DNA of 64,000 bases from Tuctoria greenei (taxonomy: Eukaryota; Streptophyta; Magnoliopsida; Poales; Poaceae), in NCBI GenBank assembly GCA_036927565.1, contig JAYESD010000004.1, positions 167,063,697 through 167,127,696 of the forward strand, given 5' to 3'. Shown here in pieces: positions 22,852-34,700 of the stretch. Position numbers and translations under genes: made by a program. The notes beneath the pieces are model-generated. The model was given only the letters and a program-made list of their open reading frames with translations. It was not told the DNA's origin and searched no databases. Positions within the stretch are counted from its first letter, which is position 1. Each line of letters starts with the position of its first letter.

Positions 22852-23331
22852 TTAGTGCATGGGTTTAGATGAGCCAAAGATCTTCCATGAAATGCATTCC
22901 TGAGGTACCTCGCGCAGCTCTTCAGTTCTTGGCCTTCTTGCAGTAAAACAGTCATTACACTTGATTGGGACGTCCAAATGACACGCCGTTTGTTGCATTG
23001 GAAACTTGACTTGATGTGATTTCACAACATGTGCCATATACAGCAAGAGACGTGTCATGTTGATACAGAATTTAAAATGAAGTTGGAGCTTCTGCAGTGG
23101 AATGTTCGGACAGCCCGAACCATCTTGTTTCAGTTCGGCCAGCCCGAACCGTTTTGGTTCAGTTCGGACAATGTGAACCGTTGTGTTTCTCTCTGGTTCT
23201 TGTCGTGTGTACCTAATCATCATGAAAGTAGAACTTTTAGGTAGTATAAAATTCTCAGTTATATGATTATCAAATTCGGCCAAGAGTGACGTCGCATATG
23301 GTTGCAACTTTTTGGCACGACTTCTTGTCAA
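22852..23331 (-). pseudogene. Ty3/gypsy pol C-terminal fragment
   Basis: A 159-codon open frame starting MTRSRAKKLQ. The motif TRSRAKK followed by a short helical stretch (LLAEFDNHITENFILPKSS) is what I expect at the very C-terminus of grass Ty3/gypsy polyproteins, after integrase. RT, RNase H and integrase are absent upstream (23332-23830 shows none). Family recognition is from memory of the motif, so moderate certainty. Near 23100-23180 a short motif (TTCGGACAGCCCGAACC-like) repeats imperfectly three times. Confidence 0.5.
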
Positions 23332-23831
23332 TAGGCTATGGTATGTATGACTTTAAGTATCTTGCATTTGGTCCGTGGGTTGGATTATATGTATGGGTGG
23401 GACGTTCGCATCAACCGATGACACCTTGGAGAGGTTCGGAGGATGAGGAGCTACCTGGAACTTCGAAAAGAGGAGGAACCTCTTAGAGGTTTCTAGGTGG
23501 CGTGTGCGGTCGGGAGTTCGAAGGGGAGGCCGATTTGGTCCAGATGTAGTGTGTATGTCCGCGTGACAAAAGGCTTCTGATGCGGCGTCGGGTCGATTGA
23601 GAAGTATGTTGGGCGCTTTGGCTTCCCGGCCCTTCTCAATGGGTTGTGGCATCTCGTCTCACCTCGACCCTCGGCAAGGCGCCGTCATCTTCGGCCTTGG
23701 AGATGAGAGGCCCTCTTACTGGTCGAGGGCGGGATGGCCACTGTATTTGGATATAAGAGACCATTCGCCAACTGGGAGATCTGCTCCTTCCAACCAAAAG
23801 CATTCTGGTTTCCGGCAGATCCTTTCCCAAC
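23332..23831. other. Unassigned stretch between gypsy fragments
   Basis: Higher GC than its surroundings, with several overlapping short open frames on both strands and none recognisable. Probably a remnant of the gypsy element to its right, lying between protease and the lost RT. Confidence 0.35.
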
Positions 23832-26373
23832 CTAAATAAAACATGCTTTGGTAGAAACAGCGGCCCTCTCTCGGCCGAGCCCACAATATATTCTAGAGGT
23901 CCCCTTGATGAGTTTGTCAGGCTTGGAGATGTCACGAGATGAGGCGTGATTGATGTCGCATTGGGCGGTGACTCCTGCCTCGGATGACCAGCCTTTTGGT
24001 GGCACCGTCGTTGTCGGGGTTCTTCCTTGGCTATATAACTCGCACAACAGGGCTAGTTGGATCATGGAATCTATGGTGATGACCCCCCTGGGTCCTGGGA
24101 TCTTCACTTGAGGTAGGTGTAGTTGGAGACTACCATGAACTTGGCATAGTAGGGCCGTCCCATGATGGTGTGGTAGGTGTCGGTGAGCTCCGCGATTTCA
24201 GATGTAAGGATCTCCATGTGGGAGTTTGTCCAGCTCTCGAACGTGATCGGGAGGTCGATGCCCTCAAGGGGCGTCGATCATACCCCAGGCATAATTTCCA
24301 CGAAGGGTCCCCCTGTGGGATGGAGCTGAGAGGGTGGAATCTTCATCAGGTCCAGGGTGGCAATGTAGAGGATGTTGAGGCTGCTTCCACCATCCATTAT
24401 CACTCGGGTGAGGCGTGCGAGCCCTATGACCAAATCAGCCAACAAAGGATATCCAGGGTTTGGGATGAAACCAGGATGGTCTACCCTGTCAAAACTGATT
24501 GTTGTTTCAGACCATTGAAGATAACTTAGGATACCTGGTCCGGCAGGTCTCGTTCTTTGGAGCGTCTTCTCTTGCTTGAGCGAGTTTCCAAGCGCGGATC
24601 CGTCTTCATGAATCATTAAGCAACCAACGTCCTCGCCGGGGGTTGACTCTATCGACTCGATGCCTTGGGCAGCGACCCTCTTCCTTCTGCCAGTGGGTGC
24701 CAAGATTGCCCTCAAGGTAACGCTGGACGAGGATGCACTCCTTCAACGCATGGCTTGTCGGGTAAGCGTGATGAGTGCAAGTTTTCTCAAGCATATTCTC
24801 GAAGTGGGTGGCTGCATGTTTAGTCGGTCTTCAGTGTTTATGTCAGTCGGGGGTCACAACCATGCTTGCGGTCAGCGTTTGTGGGCCGTCTTGGATGGGA
24901 CCTGTCTTTTGTCCTCTTTTTTTCCGACGAGGGGTCAAACCCCTCCTGGGTCTGGGTCTGTCGGGTCTTGGTTTTGGTGCGTTGGTGGTGCTCCCCCTCG
25001 CTCCTTCATCTGGAGTGGCGCGGGAGGCGACGCCGAATAGTTTCTTCGCGCACCTTGGCTTGACGCAAGCGAGCTTGGACACTGGGGTCTCAAGAGGTAG
25101 GCCCGAAAAATTTCAGTGTCAACAACATTGGGAAACTTGCTACCAATTTCGGAGAAGCGCTGTATGTAGCTGTGAGGGTTTCATCCGGCCTCTGCCGACA
25201 TTTTTGAAGCTTTTCAAGGCGACCAGGATGCTCATACGTCTCCCAAAAGTCACCGTTGTGGAAGGTGATCTCTAGATGTGCCGCGCTCGATGCGGGGCCG
25301 GGGATTCGGTCTCTGTCGCCATTGTGGCCGATTCCCTGACGGCATCACAGTGGCTCGAAGGGGAGTCGTGCAAGCCCCTCTCTGGTAGTTTTATGGACAC
25401 CGAGGGTCAGGAGAACATGCGTGGGTTTGCCGAGACGAGTGAGTAGATGACCTGATCCTGTCGGCGGCTCTCATTCGGGCCAGGGCACCTTTCTCCAGTT
25501 GTCGGCGATAGTCGTTGGTGTAGTTCTTGTGACGGTGCTTGCCCGCATGAACGCGGGTGGTGTGGTCCTTTGGGGAAAGGAGGTCCCGACGGGCTGGACC
25601 AAACCTGGTTTTGTCCGGTACAGGGGTGGCGCACTGTGAGGAGGCTACCGCCACGGTGTTCTGGCTTACCCGCTCGAAGTGTGGCTTATCTGCTTGGAGT
25701 GGAGCACGGCGCGCCCTAGATGGAGGTGGTTATTGGGGAAAATACCGCATATAGGTTCCTTTCCAATCTCCCAGCTCCGCATCTTCCATTGCGAGGATGC
25801 GACCTGTGAATGTGTTTGTATGCTGTTGCGGGCGTCCATGGTGTTTTGGCCTACCCGCTCAAAGAAAGGGGCGTAAGCGGTGCTAGTGATGACACTGGTT
25901 CAGGCGGAGCGCGTGTCAGGGTGTGTTGCGTCTAGATCGGCATGGTGTCAGGAATTGGTTCAGAATGCGGTCTCATCCATTTTTGGGCACGTCCGCTCGA
26001 AATCAAGGGTGGCACATCCCCGGATGGAAGTGGTTGTTTGGGACGGGACCATGTGGATGTTACTTTCTAATCTCCCAACGGGGGACACAACTCATGACAA
26101 TGTTCATACGCTACCGCCAGTGTTCGCGGGGCGGCGTTTCCAGCAAAAATAATCGCTTACCTCGATGTCAGAGTCGGAGCTAAGATAATGTTTGCCAGTA
26201 TCTTCTAGTATCCCGAGGAGGAATGGCAATGCGTTTTTGTCCATTTCTTTGAAGGTCGCTTTCCGGACGTCTCCAGTGATGTCGACGCTGTTGAGCCCCC
26301 GAGGGCCGATGGCGACGCTCCACACGAAGCTGATGAGAACGTTCAATAGCGATCCCCTTCCTGGCACGCCAAT
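23832..26373 (-). pseudogene. Ty3/gypsy gag-protease, degenerate
   Basis: Reading right to left. Gag remnants start at about 26373 next to a primer-site-like sequence, with Arg/Lys-rich and capsid-like pieces at 25654-25391 and 25275-24843. The knuckle-like segment CTHHAYPTSHALKEC is at about 24775. The retropepsin follows with active site MDGGSSLNILY (about 24370) preceded by ISFDRVDHPGF. The downstream conserved block GRPYYAKFMVVSNYTYLK is at about 24150 and, after a 1-bp shift, KIPGPRGVITI. This order is typical of Ty3/gypsy elements of grasses. No RT, RNase H or integrase follows. Many stops and shifts; not functional. Confidence 0.75.
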
Positions 26374-27260
26374 TGTCAGCATTTCGTAAACGAACTAGTG
26401 CAATTTATTGAATCACGTTCCTCTCTATATGGCTAGTCTGCAATGAACAAGAGATTTCTCCTGGTTCGGCCAAAAAAGGCCCTACGTCCAGCGGCAGTCT
26501 TCCGTGATCTTTGTTAGCTAAAAAGGCGAGAGAATAGATTACAAGTTGGTCTTGCCCAAGTATATGAACTCTGAGAATGTAAGAACATCTGCAAAAATAC
26601 TGCATAAACGTAAACACACACGGGTGTAAGAAAGTAAAACACGAACACAAGTGTGTCATAGGAAAAGGGTGCAAGAGCACCAAAGGGAAAAGTGCGTAAG
26701 TAAATGTGTAAGGAATTGCATGAGGTAAAATGTGTATGGTAACTATGAATACAGAGTGAATCCCCCCCCCCCTCCCCCGCTAAAGGTCTTGGGGATCCTT
26801 TTATAGGGGTGCAAGGCGACCCTATCTATCTGACATTCCTCATAGTGGGGATGAATTTACAGTGTTCATTATATGTATCCTATCTCCTGGAAGCTTTGGC
26901 CTAGTCTTCTTCATGATCTCCAAAGCACCGTCTTCATGGTGAAGTTATTGTGCTTCTGACGACGGATGGGATGGATGTCAGGCTTATCCAGTAAGGGGTC
27001 AGATTGTGGGTGCTTCCCCCGTGCCGAAGTTACCACGCCCACCGTCTGTCACAAATGCCATCAACTATCTTCCTCTCCTGGGCTCGAGCCTGAGAAGAAT
27101 CGTCCACCCGACCTCTCGACCGGAACTTGGGCAGGTTAATTACCCTACCTCATGTGGTCATGGCATTGGTGGCGGGTCCCACCTCATTGAGAGAGTAGCT
27201 TCAGTCTGCAGCTACGTAGTGGTCGAGTACCATCGGGTCCTGCATGTTGTACCCCGCGTA
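26374..27260 (-). repeat. Ty3/gypsy 5' LTR (about 887 bp)
   Basis: In minus orientation this LTR precedes the gag at 26373. On the plus strand it starts TGTCAGCATTTCG next to the primer-like CTGGCACGCCAAT (26361-26373) and ends near CCCCGCGTA. A TATA box (complement CTTTTATAGGGG, about 26799) points leftward. It shares several blocks with 30945-31683, such as CCCTACGTC after a GGTTC motif. The outer end has TA instead of TG and is placed by that comparison. A C-rich run lies at 26763-26777. Confidence 0.55.
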
Positions 27261-29648
27261 TAGAACTCTGTCAGGTATGTCTCGCCACCAAGGTTAACCA
27301 GTTACATCATTTACTAGGACTCATATAGCCAGTAAGCATTCGGTACAACTCAAAGTTTTCCTGTAGAGCCACACATGGCGTGGTCCTTAGCCCACATAGA
27401 CGGGGCTACACAACCAACCTCCAACATCTACCTAACCATAACAGACCCAGGCATGATGTATTCACAAGCGTTGTCTCACCCTTCGGGACAAGAACATCCT
27501 TGTGCGTCCCATACTATAAAAAACCTCATCCAAATCTTATTATTAAAGAGTGAACTTAATTTGTGACATCTTGCAAGAATATTTCTCTATTCGACTTCTT
27601 CCGCAAGTAGAATTCAACTACTTGACTTATGGTCGGTAAAATGTGACCTTTTGTGAGTAGATTCCAACTACTCGTCTTCTACCGATCCACCTATGCCTAA
27701 ATCATTAGCATGTCAATAACGGCAGGAGGAAAGCTTAATCTAGCCATAAACCCGCTGGATTATTTGGTTATGCAGTGAAGTGGCGTACAACCTTGACTTA
27801 ATGCACATTCAATTTTCTACTCAGCAATAGTGAGATAAAGAAAAACTTTATAAAAACAACTTACATGCACATTGGGGCTTGCCTTGTTGTCATTGTGATA
27901 TATTGATACTATCATGGATAAAAGTTAGTGGCCTCCAGAGTCGCTTTGTCGAGTTCGTTTGTCATGAATCCTACCAAAAATGATTATGCACAAAATTAAC
28001 CTAATGTATAACTTAGCATTTGAAAATAGAAGAATTCTATTGCATCCAAGACCAAGTACACATGATGTGGGGACCAAGATAAGGTTCTCTGTTGGTTTCT
28101 AGTATTCTGAAGAAAAGGCGAGATATGATCCAAAAAGGATTTTTGGAAAAGGTCTTTATGGGTTCTATATCAACATCCATGTAATGGGAGTTCCCACAGA
28201 ACCAATTATACACAAATATAGAGTCTAAGATGCTAAGAATTTTATGGTGGCTCACAGATGCGATCAGGGATTTATGATAAAAATTTCAGATTTTTATCTG
28301 CAATGTTTAGTCACAACAAATTCCTAAACGTTTCTCCCTCTATGAATTTACAGATAAAACTTTAGGTTTTATCATATCAATAAATAATATAAATAGATAG
28401 GGCTGGTCATAATAAAGCCAAAATAATTGGTTCCACATTTTTCTGAGCTTGCTATATTTGGCTATGATTTTTACAATGTTTTTTCTATTTTCTGAAAAAT
28501 GTTTCTGTTCATTTCCTTAACCTACGGCAAAGCTCTTTAATTAACCTGACTAAACCATGGTTACTTAAGATGAAAATTTTTCTGCAAAATGAAGGTGATA
28601 AGAGAAGTATTGTTACCAATCTTGAGAATTTTCTAATAAGCAATTCTCCAGGAATAAATTCCCAAAGGTTTATGGAATAGGATTTATTCAGAAAATCACA
28701 AGGATTTCGGACCAAGTGTTTTGATTGACTACAAAGTATTGGTCAAGAGGAGTCCAGCAAAATTTCTTTGACAATTTGTGGAGTTTTCTACAGGGAGATA
28801 AGATTTGTTAGTTTTAATATTTTCTGAATTATTCTTTCTAAAGGAAATTCAATACACAGGCTATCAGCTGGGACCCATGCGCTACAGCAACCAATTAGGT
28901 GCAAGCCACACAGGGGCCACATGATTGCAGTGTACAGCCACATAGTATCAAAAAACCGCAGAAGATCTGCGGGGACGCCTCTTCCGGCTGACAGCTGGGC
29001 GTGCGGCGCCATCGTCTTCAACCTCAAGACAGGAGGCTCGGGCAGTGGCAACCAGCGGCGCTTCACAGGAATCGAGCTCCATTGAACAAACCTTGGTGAA
29101 TTTGGCCGCCAGGGTGTACTCCGGCATGGAGAACACAATGGAAAGGTTAGCTTTGGTTGGCAGTTGCCGGAAACATGCCGGCGATGGCGGCTGCGGCGAG
29201 ATGAACTCCAACGAGCGTGTTCTCGCTCAGCGATTGAGTATTTGACTCGGAATTGCTCCCAGAGAATCGCCATGAAAAGATAAACTTGAAGCTTAGTCAA
29301 GTCCATAAGGAAAGTAACTGGAACAGGGACTTCGACGGTGGCTAGGTCAAAATAGAGCAGCGGTGTGGAAAATGCATTTTCGGCGTAGTTTCATGACCAT
29401 TTTCTTATCTAGTTGCTTGGTTGAGTTCGCAAAGAACGCCTGTGGCACGTTCCCGAATGGGAATGAATGTTAATTTAGAATCTATGATGATTTTTTTTTC
29501 AGTTAAATGTCCTCGGTTCTATATAATGGCCGGCACAAGATTTATGAATATGATGAACTCATGCTATGAAAGGACGAGCACACTTGAGATATTGAAGAAG
29601 GCATCGTGGGAACCTTGGGGTTGGTTTGGTTGAGCTGGAGAACGCCTC

Positions 29649-29901
29649 GGTGCAGCCGGCAACGACTGCTATGTAATCTGAACTCCTGTGCAAGCGTGCA
29701 ATCTGCGAATCTCGGCCATTGGATGAACATCTAAAGGTGGCTACCATTGTACACATAGATTCTTCCCTTTACACAGGCAGGTGGAAGGATTTATGTGTAA
29801 AATGTCAGCCACCCTTGGATGTCTGTCAAATGGCTGAGATTTGCGAATTGCACGCTTGCACAGAAGTCCAGATTGCACAACAGTCGTTGCCCGGTGCAGC
29901 C
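29649..29901. mobile_element. Foldback element (MITE-like), 253 bp
   Basis: Two arms of roughly 115 bp are inverted repeats of each other: the left arm from GGTGCAGCCGGCAACGACTG (29649) and the right arm ending CAGTCGTTGCCCGGTGCAGCC (29901), with a short centre near 29770. Arms agree over most of their length with scattered changes. It is too short to code for a transposase. No clear target duplication was seen at the edges, so the superfamily is open. It interrupts long repeat copy 1. Confidence 0.75.
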
Positions 29902-30230
29902 AGCTGATGGAGGGAGAAGGTCTGCACACGTCGGAGAGGTCTTCTACAAGCTCGGGCAAGCGAGTAATTGATGGAGGGGAGCAGCCGAAGTTGCACACCG
30001 GGTGGCATTCAGCTTCGAGCAGCATCGCTCGAGCTGAGCAAGAGGAAGAGCCGAAGGAAGAGAGGAAAATAAAGGCGTTACTTTGAGCTGGAAAAGATCA
30101 GCAGGGGGGTAGGGGAAAGCATGTGTGCAGCTGTCGAGCTGGAGAGGACCAGAGCAGAAGCAGCTACGTGGGAAGCCCTGGGTCGCGCAAAACAGAGGGG
30201 CTTTGCTCTTTGGCCTAGAAGGTGTTTCCA

Positions 30231-30255
30231 CCCCCCCCCCCCCCCCCCCCCCCCC
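30231..30255 (+). repeat. 25-base C homopolymer
   Basis: An unbroken run of 25 C between CCA and GCC, inside long repeat copy 1. Such runs are prone to assembly and sequencing error. Confidence 0.95.
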
Positions 30256-30639
30256 GCCTATCCTCATGCAAAAGCCAATTTAAATAGCACTTGTGCTTAG
30301 AAATTGATGAATCTTGGCGGGGTGGGCAGATCAGATGTAAAGAATATTTTGGTGCTCAGATTAGCACTTGTGCTCAGAAATTTTGGATTGTTGCTCAAGT
30401 TGAGTTTGAATTTAAATATAAATATGAATTACACTTTATATGCACTGGCCCTATAATTCCTCCATAATTTAAAAAAACATGCAAGGGCACTAAACCAAAT
30501 ATGATGATCACATAGGAGAAATGAATTTGACTTTTGACTGAACCACATTTGAAAATTAACCATTATTTGAATTCCTGCCTTATTGTTTCATTTGAGTTCA
30601 ATTCAAAGGAAAGTTTTAATCTGACATTACTGCAGGGAC

Positions 30640-30944
30640 TGATGGAAACAGCAGAGGGGATGGGATTTTACAACATGCCAGTTCAAAGGTCGCATCGTTT
30701 TGAGGCATTGATGAAGCGGTTTCGTAAGAGGCGCCATCAGGGTTGGACCTGCAGCACGGTCTCCTCAAAGTCCCTGAAGCCTTGATCAAAGACCCCTCCT
30801 TAGCGACGGGGGAAGACTCACTAATGATGGTCCCAACCACTGCCGGCTACTCATCGACAATAATTGGGAGCGGGGGCTACTGTTGGTGTAATGGAAAAGG
30901 CCTCTCCTTTCCACCATGCTAAAACTTGGCGGCCACAATCAACT
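30640..30944 (+). mobile_element. 3' end of a plus-strand Ty3/gypsy element with start of its LTR
   Basis: GGGAGCGGGGGCTAC (30866-30880) followed at once by TGTTGGTG (30881) is the form of polypurine tract plus LTR start expected in grass gypsy elements. Upstream 30630-30785 has short open frames without a recognisable domain. The LTR is cut after about 64 bp by the next element at 30945. Confidence 0.4.
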
Positions 30945-31683
30945 TGTTGGTGTTCATACTACCGACTAGTATTGTATAGCCGTGCGTTTGTCCTCGATTG
31001 GTCGAGCTACAAACACACGGAAGATTTATACCGGTTCAGGCAAAGTGCCCTACGTCAAGTTTCAGCTATTTCCTTTCACATTGTTAGCTCAGGTGTGTAT
31101 GGTTAAAAGGGTTACAAGCGAGTTCTTTGTGGTGTCCTCATTGCGTCCCAATGTGCCCGAGAAGGTGGCCTTCAGACCCCTTTCTATAGTTGGGCAAAGT
31201 TATCTACCCCGGCTCCTCATAAATGGGTTAGTGATACAATGTTCATGTCAGCACGCTCCTCGGGCCACTTGGGTCGTCGAAGTTATCATTGTAGTATCAA
31301 TTGTTGTCATGTTGCCCGGTTTGCGTCATCCTTCAGCGCGTGCTTGCTGTAGCATCGAACGGGATGGGACAGGAGTGGCGTCAGTAGACACTGTGCTCTG
31401 TGGCAAAGTCACGTCGCGTGTGGCCATCCTTTCAACATTGAAGATATCTTGCCCATGTCTCATTGAATAATGCTACCTGCTCCTGGGCTCAGGCTCGAGA
31501 GGGTCCGTGCCCGACCTTGGGGGTCGGTGCTCGGACAGATTCGCTACCCCGACCTCGTTGGTCAGGGTTTGGGTGGTAGAGTCCTTCTCACGCTAGAGGT
31601 CGGATATGGTCCGGGTCTTGCTGTAGTTGTACGCCACTTATTGGTCTGGTATTCTCGGGTACCCGGGGTAAAGAACCCCGTTA
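30945..31683 (-). repeat. Ty3/gypsy 3' LTR, minus strand (about 739 bp)
   Basis: Plus-strand edges TGTTGGTGTTC (30945) and CCCCGTTA (31683). To the right, GTAGCCCTCGAGCC (31684-31697) reads on the minus strand as a polypurine tract, so this is a 3' LTR whose internal region lay to the right, now lost beyond about 31750. Related to the LTR at 26374-27260. Confidence 0.5.
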
Positions 31684-31749
31684 GTAGCCCTCGAGCCTCT
31701 GGTCGAGCTTTTTAGTCGATGAGAGGCAGATTCAACGCGTCGTGTTTCC

Positions 31750-34700
31750 TGGGAAGAAAGAATTAGATAAGCGTGTTAGCACAAGTTCGCGATTTGCTTA
31801 GGATTTTTGTGGGACTCCAGTGTAAAAACCCTAAAAAACCATTGTGTTTGCTTGAACTAAAAGAATTAAATTAAAGAAGAAAACAAATAGAAAATGTTTC
31901 AAAAATGAGAATGATTGAATGTAAACCCTAAAAAGGAGGTTCAAAATTTTTGAATCAAAAGTCATATTCAAATTGGTCAAATGACCAATGTGAGTTTACT
32001 AAAATATTGCCTATAAAAGCCCAAATAAAGAGGTGTAAAATATATAAATAAAACATAATTAGGGCAAGTGATGGTTAAATAATTTCAAATAGATGGAGCC
32101 CAAAAATTCCTAACTCAAATAAAGTTCAAGTTTACTTCAAGAAAATGCAAGATTAAATCCACTCATGAGTTCAATATAATTGATTTAATATCATCATTAA
32201 TTTTTAGAGAATATGAGGAAAGTATAAAGTGTATGCTTAATTTGAATTCTAAATTTAAATTTGATTCTTCATTTTCAACACAATCAAAACACCAAGTTTA
32301 GCGCACCATTATTTTTCTAAGATTCAACTTAGCACCTAGGTAAAATACAACAAAAATTAGAGTGAATTAAGTGAAGATATGGCAGCTGAGTAGAGGGGAT
32401 GAGGGGGAGGAAAGTTGCAGGCCCCACATGTCAGTGTGTGCCAAACACAGCAAGGACTTCTCTGTTTCATCTACCCTGTCCCATGGCACCACCGAGGCAG
32501 TGGCATGCAACACATCTCCACTCCGTAAAAATCTGGACATGTGCAAGCACTGCCCGCCCTTATCGTCGGCCCTGTGTTGCTCTCGTGCTCTCCCCCTCTC
32601 TGCTTCACGCGCAAGCAACCGACGCCCCTCAACTTTCTTCCTCACCGTGCAGCTCCCTGTTCTTTGTTTCCCAGTCGCTGCAGGTGTTCTCCCATGGCCA
32701 TCACGCTCAGGTGAAGGCCACTCAGCACGACGCTGCCTCCTCTCTTCCTCCCCAGCATGCACCAAGCCTGTCTGCTACGACATGCACCAAGAATAGAGCT
32801 CATTTTTCTTGTCTTTCACCGCCGGCAGTCGGCTCAATGGTGACACATTTCTTCTATTGTTTTGCAGCTCAGCCGAGGGTGAAAAAAGTGTCACTAAGGA
32901 TCCCTCTTCCTCCCAGAATTGGCGCCGTGCTGGCCCAGGTCTTCCTCGAGCTGCCCCACGGTGGAAAGCATTTTCCCTCTTCGGTTCCGGCCACCAGGGC
33001 ACTTCTCCGACGCACAACCATCTCGGTTTTCCTCCCACTCCACACAATGTGCAATAAGGTTCGCCCCAACCCTACGGTGCTTTCCCCATAGCTGCTGGTC
33101 CAGTAATAGCTCTGTTTAGCTGGATTAGACTGTCCACAGAGGGGATACTGAAAAACATATTGGATAGTGTAAATTTAGAAGATTTAGAGTAAGATACTGG
33201 AAAAGTAGAAGGAGAACAGTGTACAAAATATGCTTTAGAGTACATAGCCTTACAAATCTTCGTTTCAAGTGTTCTCATAAACAGAAAGACTTCAGCCTAG
33301 GTATTCAGTTTCGACGTGTAAATATTTTCCAATTCAGTGAAGTAATAGTTTCCCTTGGCTCCTATGAACCCCCTGGATCAAAAATCAAGGAATGTTATCA
33401 ATCATAGCCTCGTGTCTTGCAGTTTTCGTCGTCACCGCCATTCGTGACCTAGGTCAAGGGTGAGATCAAGTTTCAAGCCGATTTCCTTCAGACGCTAGTC
33501 CAAATCCTTGATCCCCACCATCCCAGGAAGGTTTCCGACCAAGTTTCAAGCCTTTTGGTGCACTACATAGGAGAACCAACCTTGCCAGAGTAGTGCCGTC
33601 TGCCACCGCCATCGCCAGCCATTTTCCGGCCATTCCCGGCCGCCGGTGACCTCTCCATCATATTGGCCGCACTCTTTTACTCTCAGGCGGCAGGAATTAG
33701 ACCCAGCGGTGGCCGGAAGCCCGAGACCAGCGGGGCGCCTCCTCTTTGCCACCGCCAATCGCCGCCCACCTTGCCCTGGGCGGGATGACCCCCGGTCCCA
33801 CATGTTCGTCTCCCTTTTCCACTCTAGGATCTGAATGTGGCTGGGGATCCTATATGACAATGCGGTTCACCTTGTGGCCTTGCTGTGGCCCCATCATGAT
33901 TGGAGGATTTTAAATGGTGGGCGCTTAAGTAGGTTTTTTAATAGGAAAATAATTCCATAAAAGAGCAAATATTAGGAAATTCACAATGGCTTGTAGAAAT
34001 GTCCACAAATTGAAATAAATTTTTTTGGACGCCTATTTCCATGTTCTGTGCAGTGGTGCAAAGTACATGGTATGAAAACCACTTTTATTTTCTTAATAAT
34101 TCCTTTTTTCTAAAAACCATTGGGAAATTATTACGTACAGCAGGGTCTCTCATTAGAAAATTCTCAAATTTTACCAGACCAATTTTCATCATACCCTCGA
34201 ATCCCAATAAACATTTAAGCCTCATTAACCTTTATTAAGGGGGTTAACTCTGGAGATTATTCTCAGGTTATTAAGAAAATCCATAAATGTCTAGAAACTT
34301 TTCAGAAAAATGGTTGAATCTTGGAAAATCAATATCTGACTCTAGAATGCTTAGAGAAATGTCAAATCAATTTGGTTGGACTCCATAGGAACAACACTAT
34401 CCAGAAAACATAGTTTGACTTATGACAAAGCTCCAGGTTCTCCATTAAAATTCAAAGAAGCTTAAAGCTTGTGAGATTTTGTAGACCAAATTATTCCTTT
34501 GCTATGGCTGAAACTTTTCTGGATCGTCCTCCATGGCCACATGATTCCGCTGTAAAAGTCCCAAGCCCAGTGGATTTGTTAAAACCAAGTTATTTGAAGA
34601 CAATTGCCCTAAGTCTAAACTATGCCTATTTCATTTCATCTTCAGATTCTCCTATGTTTCCAATTAAATTCTCCTTGTTCCTGTACTCCCCAGCAGGCCT

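Larger units (their letters stand above)
27280..30630 (-). repeat. Long diverged repeat, copy 1 (minus), probable retrotransposon non-coding/LTR DNA
   Basis: Compared in inverted orientation with about 31750-35700, the same landmarks appear in the same order: an AT-rich start, a GC-rich block with Pro/Ala/Arg-coding bias (about 30200-28950), an AGAAAATTCTCAA block (about 28630), TTTATAAAGTTTT followed by GTGCATTA (about 27840-27800), and a late block near 27500. None of its open frames is recognisable. Family not assigned; the long LTR of a gypsy-type element is my best guess. Boundaries approximate. Confidence 0.5.

Noticed and set aside
24775..25275. 166-codon plus-strand frame
   Set aside because: Lies on the strand opposite to the gypsy gag, which has recognisable motifs in the right order.
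29045..29245. Short GC-rich frames (29045-29245 plus, 28788-29306 minus) as host exons
   Set aside because: No splice-site framework, open on both strands, and matched in layout by the diverged repeat at 33.6-33.8 kb.
32399..33091. 230-codon open frame on the plus strand, with a long frame on the opposite strand as well
   Set aside because: Low-complexity Pro/Ser/His/Arg content, open on both strands because of GC-rich composition, and located in a repeat whose diverged partner (28.9-30.2 kb) does not keep the frame.
33546..33860. Overlapping open frames on both strands at 33546-33860
   Set aside because: GC-rich block in a repeat; no recognisable domain and no start context or neighbour that supports a gene.
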